Origin: CAZPLZ01 sp964587525
GTDB lineage: Bacteria > Oederibacteriota > CAKKQC01
Reading direction: 5' to 3'
Assembly (NCBI GenBank): GCA_964587525.1
Contig: CAZPLZ010000031.1
Coordinates: 1-22,057, forward strand
Length of the DNA: 22,057 nucleotides
Positions 1 to 6,809 of this stretch are shown one piece after another; within the stretch, counting starts at the first letter, position 1, and the number at the start of each line of letters is the position of its first letter. The notes under the pieces were generated by a model that was not told where the DNA came from, did no database searches, and saw only the letters and a program-made list of their open reading frames with translations. The position numbers and the translations under genes were made by a program.

Positions 1-48
1 CAGGCCGGGATCCGCCACGTAATGTATTCGCAGTCAGGAGGCTTTACC

Positions 49-723
49 ATGCACGCGGAGTATCACATCTTCAATTTCGATCAAGGGGCTGCTGGACGGT
101 GGCGGACCTTCTGGACCACCCGTGCGAGGAGGGTGGTGAAGAGCTTCGGCGACAAATTTCTGTGCTATGCCATCGAGAGGGAACCGTCCCGACGCCTGCC
201 GCAAAGCCACTCAACGCTGCCGGGTCTGGACGAGCAGTGGATGGGCGAGATTGATCGCGACATCCAGCATGCCGAGCAACAAGGTACGGTGGAAGTTGAG
301 CTGCCCGCGATCGCCGCCCGATACCGCGCCGTGGCTGAACGGACGAATTCAGCCTGCGCCTGGGAACGCGTTGGGGTTTCCTTTCTCAGAATGGGTAAGC
401 CCACCGAAGCACGGAGCGCACTGGTGAAGGCTGAGCGGCTGGGGCGGCAGACGGCTATCACCTATGCCGCCCTGGGGGTGCTCGATGCCCAGGAGGGACA
501 CCTGGGCTCTGCGGTGAGATACTTCCGCCGTTCACTGAGACACGGTCCAGGCCTTGAGGAGACGCGACGTAATCTGGTTCATGTGCTCTGGCAGCTCGGA
601 AACCGGGAAACGGCTGTCGGGGTGCTCCGGGAGGGCCTGAGGCTGAATCCTGCGTCAGCAGAGCTAAGGCAGTTGTGGGTCGAGATCACGAACCAGGCCA
701 CCTCGCCGTCTCCGCTGCCGTGA
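49..723 (+). CDS. TPR-repeat protein of unknown function
   Basis: A 224-residue protein. I chose the ATG at 49 because an AGGAGG ribosome-binding site (36-41) lies 7 bases upstream; an in-frame ATG at 22 lacks one. The first ~90 residues match nothing I recognise. From about residue 95 to the end there are helical repeats with TPR spacing: alanine-rich helix pairs with the pattern A..Y..LG.....G....A...F..SL, ending in a repeat with LR.GLRLNPAS. No signal peptide or membrane segment is visible, so a cytoplasmic location is likely, probably as a protein-protein interaction scaffold. It ends 15 bases before the L21 gene on the same strand. The TPR call rests on the pattern; the function is unknown. 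Confidence 0.75.
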   Translation: MHAEYHIFNFDQGAAGRWRTFWTTRARRVVKSFGDKFLCYAIEREPSRRLPQSHSTLPGLDEQWMGEIDRDIQHAEQQGTVEVELPAIAARYRAVAERTNSACAWERVGVSFLRMGKPTEARSALVKAERLGRQTAITYAALGVLDAQEGHLGSAVRYFRRSLRHGPGLEETRRNLVHVLWQLGNRETAVGVLREGLRLNPASAELRQLWVEITNQATSPSPLP

Positions 724-729
724 TAAAAT
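721..729 (+). promoter_or_regulatory. Extended -10 promoter for the L21 gene, nearly leaderless
   Basis: The sequence TGATAAAAT gives a TGn extended -10 with hexamer TAAAAT at 724-729. No good -35 is visible in the preceding coding sequence, as is common for extended -10 promoters. The ATG at 739 is 9 bases after the hexamer, so a normal start site would leave a leader of only a few bases. No Shine-Dalgarno precedes that ATG, which fits leaderless initiation. Pattern-based only. Confidence 0.35.
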
Positions 730-738
730 ACCCACTCC

Positions 739-1137
739 ATGAGCGAGCAACCGGTGGTCACCGATCTCCCTTCACTCCCACCCTCTCCCATAACTGAGAG
801 AGAGGGTGAGGGGAAGACAGGTGGGTCCGCCATCATCAAAGCCTGCGGCAGCCAAGTGAAGGTGGTCGAGGGCGAGACCCTGCGGCTGGAGAAGCTGGTT
901 GGCGAACCGGGGACTGAAGTCATCTTCCCGAACGTCCTGCTGCTGGCGAGGGGTGATACGGTTGAGGTGGGCAACCCGCACGTGTCCGGCGCCCGGGTGG
1001 TGGCGGAGATTGTGAAGCACGCCCGCGGGAAAAAACTGAGGATCTATCGGTTCAAGCGCAAGAAGGGATACCAGCGCACCCTTGGGCACCGGCAGAATTA
1101 CACGTTCGTCAAGATCAAAAGCATCGTGGCAGGGTGA
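739..1137 (+). CDS. rplU: 50S ribosomal protein L21 with repeat-derived N-terminal extension
   Basis: 132 residues, against about 100-105 for typical L21. The conserved body starts at residue 30 (AIIKACGSQVKVVEGETLRLEKL) and carries L21 hallmarks: FPNVLLL, the VGNPHV turn, and the basic C-terminal segment IYRFKRKKGYQRTLGHRQNYTFVKI, which contacts 23S rRNA. The next gene is L27, the usual partner. The first ~29 residues are extra. Bases 767-814 inside them are a copy of the palindromic CCCTCTCCC family found elsewhere in the window, and the codons where the usual Met-Tyr would stand read Gly-Ser. No ATG, GTG or TTG is in frame close to the conserved body, so ATG 739 is the likely start. Identity is certain; the exact start is less so. 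Confidence 0.93.
   Translation: MSEQPVVTDLPSLPPSPITEREGEGKTGGSAIIKACGSQVKVVEGETLRLEKLVGEPGTEVIFPNVLLLARGDTVEVGNPHVSGARVVAEIVKHARGKKLRIYRFKRKKGYQRTLGHRQNYTFVKIKSIVAG
767..814. repeat. Palindromic CCCTCTCCC-family element inside the start of rplU (copy A)
   Basis: The left arm (TTCACTCCCACCCTCTCCC) and right arm (GAGAGAGGGTGAGGGG) are imperfect inverted repeats around a short AT-containing loop. Both arms match the family seen at 4806, 4901, 17183 and 17248, whose right arm reads GGGAGAGGGTAGGGTGAGGG. This copy lies within the open reading frame of L21 and contains no stop in that frame. Confidence 0.75.
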
Positions 1138-1152
1138 GCAGGAGGAGAATCT

Positions 1153-1404
1153 ATGGCAGGTAAAAAAGGACAAGGCAGCACGCAAAACGGCCGGAACAGC
1201 CCGGGTCAGCGCCTGGGCGTCAAGTGTTTTGGGGGTGAGCAGGTGACCGAAGGTGCGATTCTCGTACGGCAGCGCGGCACCCCCTGGACTCCAGGTATGG
1301 GCGTTGGCATCGGCAAGGACGATACCCTGTTCGCCTTGCAGGATGGGGTCGTAAAGTTCGGCCGCTCCCGCGGGCGCACCATCGTCAACATCGTTTCTCA
1401 GTAA
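1153..1404 (+). CDS. rpmA: 50S ribosomal protein L27
   Basis: 83 residues, normal for L27. The N-terminus MAGKKGQGSTQNGRNSPGQR is the flexible extension that reaches toward the peptidyl-transferase centre. The core has LGVKCFGGEQV, ILVRQRGT, PGMGVGIGKDDTLFAL and DGVVKF, all classical L27 blocks. A GGAGG sequence lies just upstream of the ATG. It starts 15 bases after the L21 stop and ends 9 bases before the frdA start, so it is probably co-transcribed with both. The obgE GTPase gene that often follows rplU-rpmA is absent here. No Firmicutes-type cleavable leader precedes the GKK motif. Confidence 0.97.
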   Translation: MAGKKGQGSTQNGRNSPGQRLGVKCFGGEQVTEGAILVRQRGTPWTPGMGVGIGKDDTLFALQDGVVKFGRSRGRTIVNIVSQ

Positions 1405-1413
1405 CGTACAAGC

Positions 1414-3123
1414 GTGGAGGTCCACGCTCACGATGTCCTGATCATCGGCGGGGGAGCCGCTGGGCTCCGCGCCGCCATTGCCGCCGTACAAACCGATCCG
1501 AAGCTGTCTGTCGCTCTGATCTCCAAGGTCTATCCCATGCGCAGCCACACCGTATCCGCCGAGGGTGGGGCAGCGGCGGTCTTGCGCGAGTACGACAGCC
1601 TGGACAGCCACGCCTACGACACCATCAAGGGCAGCGACTTCCTCGCCGATCAGGATGCGGTTGAGCAGTTCGTGGCCGAGGCCCCCCACGAGATGATCCA
1701 GCTCGAGCACTGGGGCTGTCCCTTCAGCCGGGACCCGGATGGACGCATCGCGGTGCGCGCGTTCGGGGGCATGAGCGTCAAGCGCACACTGTACGCCTCG
1801 GACAAGATCGGGTTTCACATGTTGCACGCGCTCTTCCAGACGTCTCTCAAGTTCAGCTCGATTCAACGGTATGACGAGTGGTTTGTGACCAAGCTGATCC
1901 TCGACGATGGCCGCGTCGCGGGTGTGGCGGTGATGGAGGTGCGGTCGGGCGTTGTGCACGCGGTCATGGGAAAAGCCGTGATCCTGGCGACCGGAGGTGC
2001 CGGGCGGATCTTCGCGTTCACCACCAACGGGTTCATCAAGACCGGTGATGGCATGGTGCTGGCGTACCACGCGGGTGCCCCGCTCAAGGACATGGAATTC
2101 GTGCAATATCACCCGACGGGCCTGCCGGGCACCGGCATCCTCATGACCGAAGCGTCGCGCGGCGAGGGTGGGTACCTCATCAACAAGGATGGGGAACGCT
2201 TCCTTCAGCGCTACATTCCCAACAGAATGGAGATGGGCCCGCGCGACATACTCTCGCGCGCCATGATGAAAGAGTTCGAGGCGGGCCGCGCCTTCGAAGG
2301 CCCCTATGGGCAGTATGTCCATCTTGACTTAAGGCACTTGGGCGAGGAGACGATCAATAAAAAGCTGCCGTTCGTGCGCGAGCTGTCCCGCAAGTACCTC
2401 GGGATCGACCCGGTGTACGAGCTGATTCCAGTTCGCCCGGTGGTGCATTACATGATGGGCGGTGTCCACACGGATGCTCATGGGAGGACCCCGGTGCCAG
2501 GGCTGTACGCGGCTGGCGAGTGCGCGTGCGTGTCCATGAACGGGGCCAACCGGCTGGGCTCCAACTCACTCACGGAGTGCATGGTTTTCGGGGCGCGCGC
2601 CGGGCAGGAAGCTGCCCGGCATGCTGCCACCGCCCCCGCGCTCAACCGCAGCCTGGTGGAAGCGCAGGCGGCGGATGAAGCGCGCCGGATCGATGAGACC
2701 TTCATCAAACGGACGGGTGACGGGGAACGTGTGGCGGCGATCCGCACGGAGCTTCAACAGACCATGGAGAAGGGCTGCGGGGTGTACCGCGAGGAGCGCC
2801 GCATTAATGAGTGCGTCGGGGCTCTTGCGAAGCTGCGCGAGCGGTTTGCGCGGGTCAGGCTGGATGATCGGCACTTAACGTTCAACACCGATCTCACCGG
2901 CGCGCTGGAGCTGGAGTGCATGATCGAGGTGGCTCAAGCGGTGGCGCAGGGCGCGCTGGCGCGGCAGGAGTCGCGCGGTTCGCATACCCGGATAGACTTT
3001 CCCGACCGGGACGATGAGAAATTCTTAAAGCACACGCTGACCTATCACAGCCCGGGCGGGCCGAAGCTGGATTACGCACCCGTGACCATCACCCGGTGGA
3101 AGCCAGAGGAGCGAAAATACTGA
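1414..3123 (+). CDS. frdA: Quinol:fumarate reductase flavoprotein subunit
   Basis: 569 residues with a GTG start. It carries covalent FAD and reduces fumarate to succinate. Visible features are the dinucleotide motif IIGGGAAGLRAA (10-21), the covalent FAD histidine H45 in MRSHTVSAEGG, substrate-site H233 in YHPTG, the proton-relay arginine R249 in TEASRGEGG, H345 in HYMMGG and R380 in GANRLGSNSL. The sequence follows the Escherichia FrdA pattern closely (SKVYPMRSHTV, FGGM, DMEFVQYHPTGLPG) and is about 30 residues shorter, partly because the loop before EMGPRD is reduced. There is no clear Shine-Dalgarno before the GTG, and the start is 9 bases after rpmA, so translation may depend on coupling. 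It heads frdABCD. The cluster structure supports fumarate reductase over succinate dehydrogenase, although the reaction is reversible. Confidence 0.95.
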   Translation: MEVHAHDVLIIGGGAAGLRAAIAAVQTDPKLSVALISKVYPMRSHTVSAEGGAAAVLREYDSLDSHAYDTIKGSDFLADQDAVEQFVAEAPHEMIQLEHWGCPFSRDPDGRIAVRAFGGMSVKRTLYASDKIGFHMLHALFQTSLKFSSIQRYDEWFVTKLILDDGRVAGVAVMEVRSGVVHAVMGKAVILATGGAGRIFAFTTNGFIKTGDGMVLAYHAGAPLKDMEFVQYHPTGLPGTGILMTEASRGEGGYLINKDGERFLQRYIPNRMEMGPRDILSRAMMKEFEAGRAFEGPYGQYVHLDLRHLGEETINKKLPFVRELSRKYLGIDPVYELIPVRPVVHYMMGGVHTDAHGRTPVPGLYAAGECACVSMNGANRLGSNSLTECMVFGARAGQEAARHAATAPALNRSLVEAQAADEARRIDETFIKRTGDGERVAAIRTELQQTMEKGCGVYREERRINECVGALAKLRERFARVRLDDRHLTFNTDLTGALELECMIEVAQAVAQGALARQESRGSHTRIDFPDRDDEKFLKHTLTYHSPGGPKLDYAPVTITRWKPEERKY

Positions 3124-3124
3124 C

Positions 3125-3871
3125 ATGAGCGAAAAGATGATTACCTTGACCCTGACGCGGTACCGCCCCGAGATAGAATCCGAGCCTACGACGCAGTCTT
3201 ACGAAATCCCGTATCACGAAGACATGGTGGTGCTGGATGCGCTCAACTACATCAAAGATCACGTGGACGCTTCGGTGTCCTACCGGTGGTCCTGCCGGAT
3301 GGGCGTGTGCGGGAGCTGCGGCATGAACGTGAACGGCACGCCGAAGCTCACCTGTGCGACGTTTGTGAAAGAGTACGGGGCGAGGGAGATCAAAGTGGAG
3401 CCGCTGGCCAACTTCCCGGTCATCCGGGATCTTGTGGTGGATATGACTGACTTCATGACGAAGCTTGTGGACGTGAAGCCCTGGCTGATCCGGAAGGAGG
3501 AGCAGCCGCTGGAGCAGGGGGAATACCGGCAGAGCCCGGAGGAGCTGGAGCGGTACGAGCAGTTTGGCATGTGCATCAACTGCATGCTGTGCTACGCGGC
3601 CTGCCCGGTCTACGGCATGCAGTCCGCCTTCGTCGGGCCGGCGGCGCTCGCGCTGGCGCAGCGGTACAACCTGGATTCCCGGGACCAGGGGAGCGAGGAG
3701 CGCAAGCCGGTCGTGGCGAGCGAGGAAGGGATCTGGGAGTGCACGTTCGTGGGCGAGTGCACGGTCGTGTGCCCCAAAGGCGTGGATCCGGCCGCGGCGA
3801 TCCAGCGCGCCAAGGTCCAGACCGTGACGGACTACTGGAAGTCGATCCTCATGCCCTGGGCGAAGAAGTAG
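3125..3871 (+). CDS. frdB: Fumarate reductase iron-sulfur subunit
   Basis: 248 residues (Escherichia FrdB has 244). It passes electrons from quinol to the flavin of FrdA through three clusters. The N-terminal plant-type ferredoxin domain has the [2Fe-2S] ligands C57, C62, C65 and C77 (SCRMGVCGSCGMNVNG). The C-terminal domain has CINCMLCYAACP (C150, C153, C156, C160) and CTFVGECTVVCPKGVDP (C206, C212, C216), which together supply ligands for one [4Fe-4S] and one [3Fe-4S] cluster. All expected cysteines are present. The ATG follows the frdA stop by one base, so the two are translationally coupled. The protein should sit on the cytoplasmic face of the membrane, bound to FrdCD. Confidence 0.96.
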   Translation: MSEKMITLTLTRYRPEIESEPTTQSYEIPYHEDMVVLDALNYIKDHVDASVSYRWSCRMGVCGSCGMNVNGTPKLTCATFVKEYGAREIKVEPLANFPVIRDLVVDMTDFMTKLVDVKPWLIRKEEQPLEQGEYRQSPEELERYEQFGMCINCMLCYAACPVYGMQSAFVGPAALALAQRYNLDSRDQGSEERKPVVASEEGIWECTFVGECTVVCPKGVDPAAAIQRAKVQTVTDYWKSILMPWAKK

Positions 3872-3873
3872 CC

Positions 3874-4269
3874 ATGCCTCCCGGCGTCAGGGCCTATCCG
3901 TACCGCGTTCCAGTCACCTGGTGGCTGAGGAACCGCCGCTACTTTTTATTTATGATGCGAGAGCTGTCCGCGGTATTTGTGGCGCTCTTTCTCCTGGGTG
4001 TGCTTATTCACCTCCAGGCCCTGGCCAGTCACCCCGCTGCCTATGACCGGTGCTTGGAGTGGTTCGCCCGGCCAGGGGTGGTTGCGTTCCATGTGGTGGC
4101 GTTCGCCTTTGCCGTGTTGCACACGGTGACCTGGTTTCAGGCTGGGGCGGTGATCATGCCGGTTCGGATCAAGGGCAAGCCCGTGCCCACATCGCTCCTG
4201 GTGGGGGGGAACATCGCCGCGTGGTTGGGGTTGTCGGCGGCGTTGGCGTACGTCTTCTTGAGAATGTAG
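3874..4269 (+). CDS. frdC: Fumarate reductase membrane anchor subunit C
   Basis: 131 residues, the same length as Escherichia FrdC. The ATG at 3874 follows the frdB stop by 2 bases; a longer open frame reaching back into frdB is only out-of-frame read-through. Three hydrophobic helices are visible at about residues 28-50, 68-92 and 106-130. Family marks are the N-terminal TWW (15-17), the MRELSAV segment before helix 1, and LHTVTWF in the second helix region. With FrdD it anchors FrdAB and forms the quinol site. The placement between frdB and frdD supports the assignment of this poorly conserved family. Confidence 0.9.
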   Translation: MPPGVRAYPYRVPVTWWLRNRRYFLFMMRELSAVFVALFLLGVLIHLQALASHPAAYDRCLEWFARPGVVAFHVVAFAFAVLHTVTWFQAGAVIMPVRIKGKPVPTSLLVGGNIAAWLGLSAALAYVFLRM

Positions 4270-4272
4270 CTG

Positions 4273-4635
4273 ATGATGCACCAGCCAAGCCGCTCCGAGC
4301 CGGTCCTCTGGTCGCTGTTCAGCGCCGGCGGTGTGGTGGCGGCCTTCTTCGCGCCGGTCCTGATCCTGCTGCTGGGCATCGCCGTGCCGCTGGGGTGGGT
4401 GCCGGCTGAGACAGTCGCGTATGACCGCATGTTCACCTTGCTGCAACACCCGCTCATCAAGCTCGGTGTCTTGATCGTGATCGCCCTTCCGCTCTTTCAC
4501 TGGGCTCACCGGTTCCGGTTCGTGCTGTACGATCTTGGTGTGAAGGTTCCGCGCGCGCCGGTGGCCGTTCTCTGTTACGGCGCTGCCATCGTCGGCACGC
4601 TGTACGCTTTCTGGGTCCTGCTCCGGATCGCCTGA
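4273..4635 (+). CDS. frdD: Fumarate reductase membrane anchor subunit D
   Basis: 120 residues (Escherichia FrdD has 119), starting 3 bases after the frdC stop. An ATG at 4276 is an equally possible start. RSEPVLWSLFSAGGVVAAFFAPVLILLLGI matches the FrdD N-terminal helix pattern (SDEPVFWGLFGAGG in the Escherichia protein, from memory). Two further hydrophobic helices follow, with HWAHRFRFVLYDLGVKVP between them resembling the conserved HR...DL..HVP stretch. It completes the four-subunit, b-heme-free type of quinol:fumarate reductase. No Rho-independent terminator with a T-tract follows. Confidence 0.9.
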   Translation: MMHQPSRSEPVLWSLFSAGGVVAAFFAPVLILLLGIAVPLGWVPAETVAYDRMFTLLQHPLIKLGVLIVIALPLFHWAHRFRFVLYDLGVKVPRAPVAVLCYGAAIVGTLYAFWVLLRIA

Positions 4636-4649
4636 AGTTTCCGCCTCAC

Positions 4650-4674
4650 GCCGGCCTCTGTGAACGTTGCCGGC
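4650..4674 (+). terminator. Weak GC-rich hairpin after frdD
   Basis: Two GCCGGC sequences (4650-4655 and 4669-4674) could pair across a 13-base loop, 15 bases after the frdD stop. No U-tract follows, so this may not terminate transcription. Confidence 0.2.
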
Positions 4675-4805
4675 ACACCCGCTTGATTGTCAGCGCCCGG
4701 GGATCCACATTCGTGCAGTGCGGGCTCTCGGCCACCGACCCCACATTTCCCAAATACCCTCATCTGCCTGTGCTGAATTGCTCTGGGTACCAGCCCCCCA
4801 AAATT

Positions 4806-4845
4806 CCCTCTCCCCCCGAAGGGGGGAGAGGGTAGGGTGAGGGGG
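4806..4845. repeat. Palindromic CCCTCTCCC-family element (copy B)
   Basis: CCCTCTCCCCCC, a GAA loop, then GGGGGGAGAGGGTAGGGTGAGGGGG. The stem is an almost perfect 12-base inverted repeat with the family's GTAGGGTGAGGG tail. It lies in the 328-base gap between frdD and the glutaredoxin gene. The rest of that gap (4636-4805) shows no gene or RNA that I can recognise. Confidence 0.85.
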
Positions 4846-4900
4846 TTGCTATAGGGAACCCTCAACCTGCTTGACGTGGTTATAACCTATAATCAAGGTA

Positions 4901-4937
4901 CCCTCTCCCCCCTTCGGGGGGGTTAGAGTGAGGGGGG
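4901..4937. repeat. Palindromic CCCTCTCCC-family element (copy C), abutting a -10 box
   Basis: CCCTCTCCCCCCTTCGGGGGGGTTAGAGTGAGGGGGG has the same left arm as copy B, but the right arm lacks part of the GGGAGAGGGTAGGG sequence. It ends directly against the TATAAT at 4938. Confidence 0.8.
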
Positions 4938-4956
4938 TATAATAAACCCTAGGAGG
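4938..4956 (+). promoter_or_regulatory. -10 box and ribosome-binding site of the glutaredoxin gene
   Basis: TATAAT at 4938-4943 is followed by AGGAGG at 4951-4956 and ATG at 4964, a 7-base spacing. The position where a -35 hexamer would lie is inside repeat copy C and does not resemble TTGACA. The upstream TTGACG (4871) and second TATAAT (4888-4893) are only 11 bases apart, so they do not make a standard pair. Confidence 0.4.
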
Positions 4957-4963
4957 CTAAACC

Positions 4964-5311
4964 ATGACAGATCTAAAGATTTTGGCGTACCTGAAGCCGT
5001 CCTGCGGCTGGAGTCAAGGCGTGCGGGCGATCTTCAAGAAGTACGGGTTCGCGTACGAAGACAAGGACATCATCAATGACCAGAACAACTACCGCGAGAT
5101 GGTGGAAAAGAGCGGGCAGCCGCTCTCCCCGTGCGTGGAGATCAACGGCCAGATGCTGGCAGACGTGAGCGGGGACGAGGTCGAGGCCTGGCTGCTGTCG
5201 AAGGGGCTGATCAAGAAGAGCGAGGCCCCGGCCGAGGTTCCCACGAACGCCGCTTGCGCCACCCACGATCCGGATCCCTCAGAGCTGATCCAGATCGAGG
5301 AGAAGCGCTGA
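4964..5311 (+). CDS. Glutaredoxin-like protein, monothiol CGWS active site
   Basis: 115 residues with a thioredoxin fold of glutaredoxin type. A beta strand (KILAYLK) leads to the active site C14-G-W-S17. The cis-proline region is LSPCVEINGQ (P56, with an extra C57 beside it), and the glutathione-binding turn is VSGDEVEAWL. One catalytic cysteine with serine at the second position is a monothiol site; CGFS is the usual form in Fe-S carrier glutaredoxins. Roughly 30 residues past the domain form an Ala/Pro/acidic tail with one cysteine (NAACATHD). The neighbours are frdABCD, rich in Fe-S clusters, and fumC, so a role in Fe-S supply or redox repair is possible but only inferred. Confidence 0.82.
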   Translation: MTDLKILAYLKPSCGWSQGVRAIFKKYGFAYEDKDIINDQNNYREMVEKSGQPLSPCVEINGQMLADVSGDEVEAWLLSKGLIKKSEAPAEVPTNAACATHDPDPSELIQIEEKR

Positions 5312-5326
5312 AGGCCTCTCCCCCCC

Positions 5327-6730
5327 TCAGCCCTCCTTGATGCCCGGCCGGGTCATGGCCGTCAGATCTAGCAAGGCGTCCAACTCTTTTTCCGGGATCA
5401 GATTTTTCGCCAGCACGATCTCGCGCACGGTCTTCCCGGTGCGGTGCGCCTCCTGCGCCAGCGCCGCCGCTTCCTTGTAGCCGAGCTTCGGCACCAGCGC
5501 GGTCACCGGCATCAGGCTGTTCTCCACCAGGCTGCGGCAGCGTTCCCGGTTCGCCACGATGCCCTTCACACACCGCTCATTGAACGTGCGGCAAGCTGCT
5601 GACAGGATGGCGATAGACTCAAGAAGATTGTGCACCATGAGCGGCATCATCACGTTCAGGTCGAGCTGACCAAAGGCGCCACCGAGTGTGACCGCCGCGT
5701 CGTTCCCGATCACCTGCGCTCCGACCTGGATCATCATCTCCGGCATCACTGGGTTGACCTTCCCGGGCATGATGGAGCTGCCGGGCTGCAATTCGGGAAT
5801 GGCGATCTCGGCGATGCCGGTGCGCGGCCCGCAGGAGAGCAGCCGGATATCCGAAGCGATCTTAATCAGGCTGACCGCCACGGTCTTGAGGGCGCCGGAG
5901 GCCTCCACCAGGGCGTCGCGGGAGCCCATGGCCTCGAACAGATTCTCGGCAAGCCGCACCTGCGCCCTGGTGGAGATGGCCAGCGTCGCGCACATCCGGT
6001 TACCGAAATCAGCAGGGGCGTTCAGACCGGTCCCCAGCGCCGTGCCACCAATCGGCAGCTCCAGCAGATGGCCACGGGTTGAGGCAATCCGGGCGATGCC
6101 GTGGCGCATCTGGGAGGCGTAGCCAGAGAACTCCTGCCCCAGCATGACGGGGACAGCGTCCTGCAGATGGGTGCGACCGGTTTTGAGGATACTTTTGAAC
6201 TCCTCCGCTTTTTTCTCCAGGCCCTGGGCGAGCATCTCAAGGGCTGGCAGCAGGTCGTGATTGAGCGCGTCCAGGGCGGCCAGGTGGATGGCGGTGGGGA
6301 TCACATCGTTCGAAGACTGGCACTTGTTGACCTCATCGTTTGGCCGGATCGGTTTCCGGTCACCTTTCTTGCCGCCAAGCAGCTCGTTAGCCCGGCTGGC
6401 GATCACTTCGTTGGCGTTCATGTTGGTGGAGGTGCCGGAGCCGGTCTGGAAGATGTCCAGCACGAACTCGCTATCCCATTTCCCCTCGGCGACCTCTTCA
6501 GCGGCCTTGATGATGACGCCGGTGACCTCAGGCTTCAGGAGGCCTAGCTCCTGATTGACCTGCGCGGCCGCACCTTTGACCAGCGCCAGCGCGCGGATGA
6601 ACCGCCGAGGAAAGCGCAGGCCGGAGATGGGGAAGTTCTCGACCGCCCGCTGGGTCTGCGCACCGTAGTGCGCATCCGAGGGCACCTTGACCTCGCCCAT
6701 CGTGTCGGTTTCGCTCCGAAATTCAGCCAT
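5327..6730 (-). CDS. fumC: Fumarate hydratase class II
   Basis: 467 residues, the normal length of the homotetrameric, iron-independent fumarase that interconverts fumarate and malate. The N-terminal R-E-TDTMGEVKVP and YGAQTQRAVENFPIS are typical. TGSGTSTNMNANEVIA (96-111) and the catalytic histidine H188 in KTGRTHLQDAVP are present. The family signature GSSIMPGKVNP begins at G317 and supplies S318. H188 and S318 fall at the same numbers as in the Escherichia enzyme. It converges on the glutaredoxin gene with a 15-base gap and diverges from the gene at 6810. With frdABCD it gives consecutive steps from malate to succinate. Confidence 0.96.
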   Translation of the reverse strand: MAEFRSETDTMGEVKVPSDAHYGAQTQRAVENFPISGLRFPRRFIRALALVKGAAAQVNQELGLLKPEVTGVIIKAAEEVAEGKWDSEFVLDIFQTGSGTSTNMNANEVIASRANELLGGKKGDRKPIRPNDEVNKCQSSNDVIPTAIHLAALDALNHDLLPALEMLAQGLEKKAEEFKSILKTGRTHLQDAVPVMLGQEFSGYASQMRHGIARIASTRGHLLELPIGGTALGTGLNAPADFGNRMCATLAISTRAQVRLAENLFEAMGSRDALVEASGALKTVAVSLIKIASDIRLLSCGPRTGIAEIAIPELQPGSSIMPGKVNPVMPEMMIQVGAQVIGNDAAVTLGGAFGQLDLNVMMPLMVHNLLESIAILSAACRTFNERCVKGIVANRERCRSLVENSLMPVTALVPKLGYKEAAALAQEAHRTGKTVREIVLAKNLIPEKELDALLDLTAMTRPGIKEG

Positions 6731-6741
6731 AATGCATCTTT

Positions 6742-6747
6742 ATGATA
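6742..6747 (-). promoter_or_regulatory. Possible -10 box of fumC
   Basis: Read on the minus strand, TATCAT lies 11 bases before the fumC ATG, which would leave a very short leader. No -35 with good spacing is seen; a TTGCTG is about 20 bases further upstream. Low confidence. Confidence 0.2.
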
Positions 6748-6809
6748 CTCCCAGATAGACTTGCGGCCAGCAAGCGGTTAAACTAATCGGCAACGAGAGG
6801 GGGTGACAT

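Noticed and set aside
22..48. Earlier ATG for the TPR protein
   Set aside because: The ATG at 49 has an ideal AGGAGG site, and the earlier one has none.
772..2322. 516-codon open frame on the minus strand
   Set aside because: It lies fully antisense to rplU, rpmA and frdA, which are certain genes. It is His/Arg/Asp-rich without any domain and is a by-product of the high GC content.
3571..3873. Upstream extension of the frdC open frame into frdB
   Set aside because: It reads frdB in the wrong frame. The ATG at 3874 gives exactly the normal FrdC length and N-terminus.
4871..4893. TTGACG...TATAAT promoter in the frdD-glutaredoxin gap
   Set aside because: The two hexamers are only 11 bases apart, too short for a sigma70 promoter.
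4806..4937. Rho-independent terminators
   Set aside because: The hairpins are strong, but they are followed by G-rich tails and not by U-tracts, and one copy sits inside rplU. They are better described as a repeat family, even if they affect RNA.
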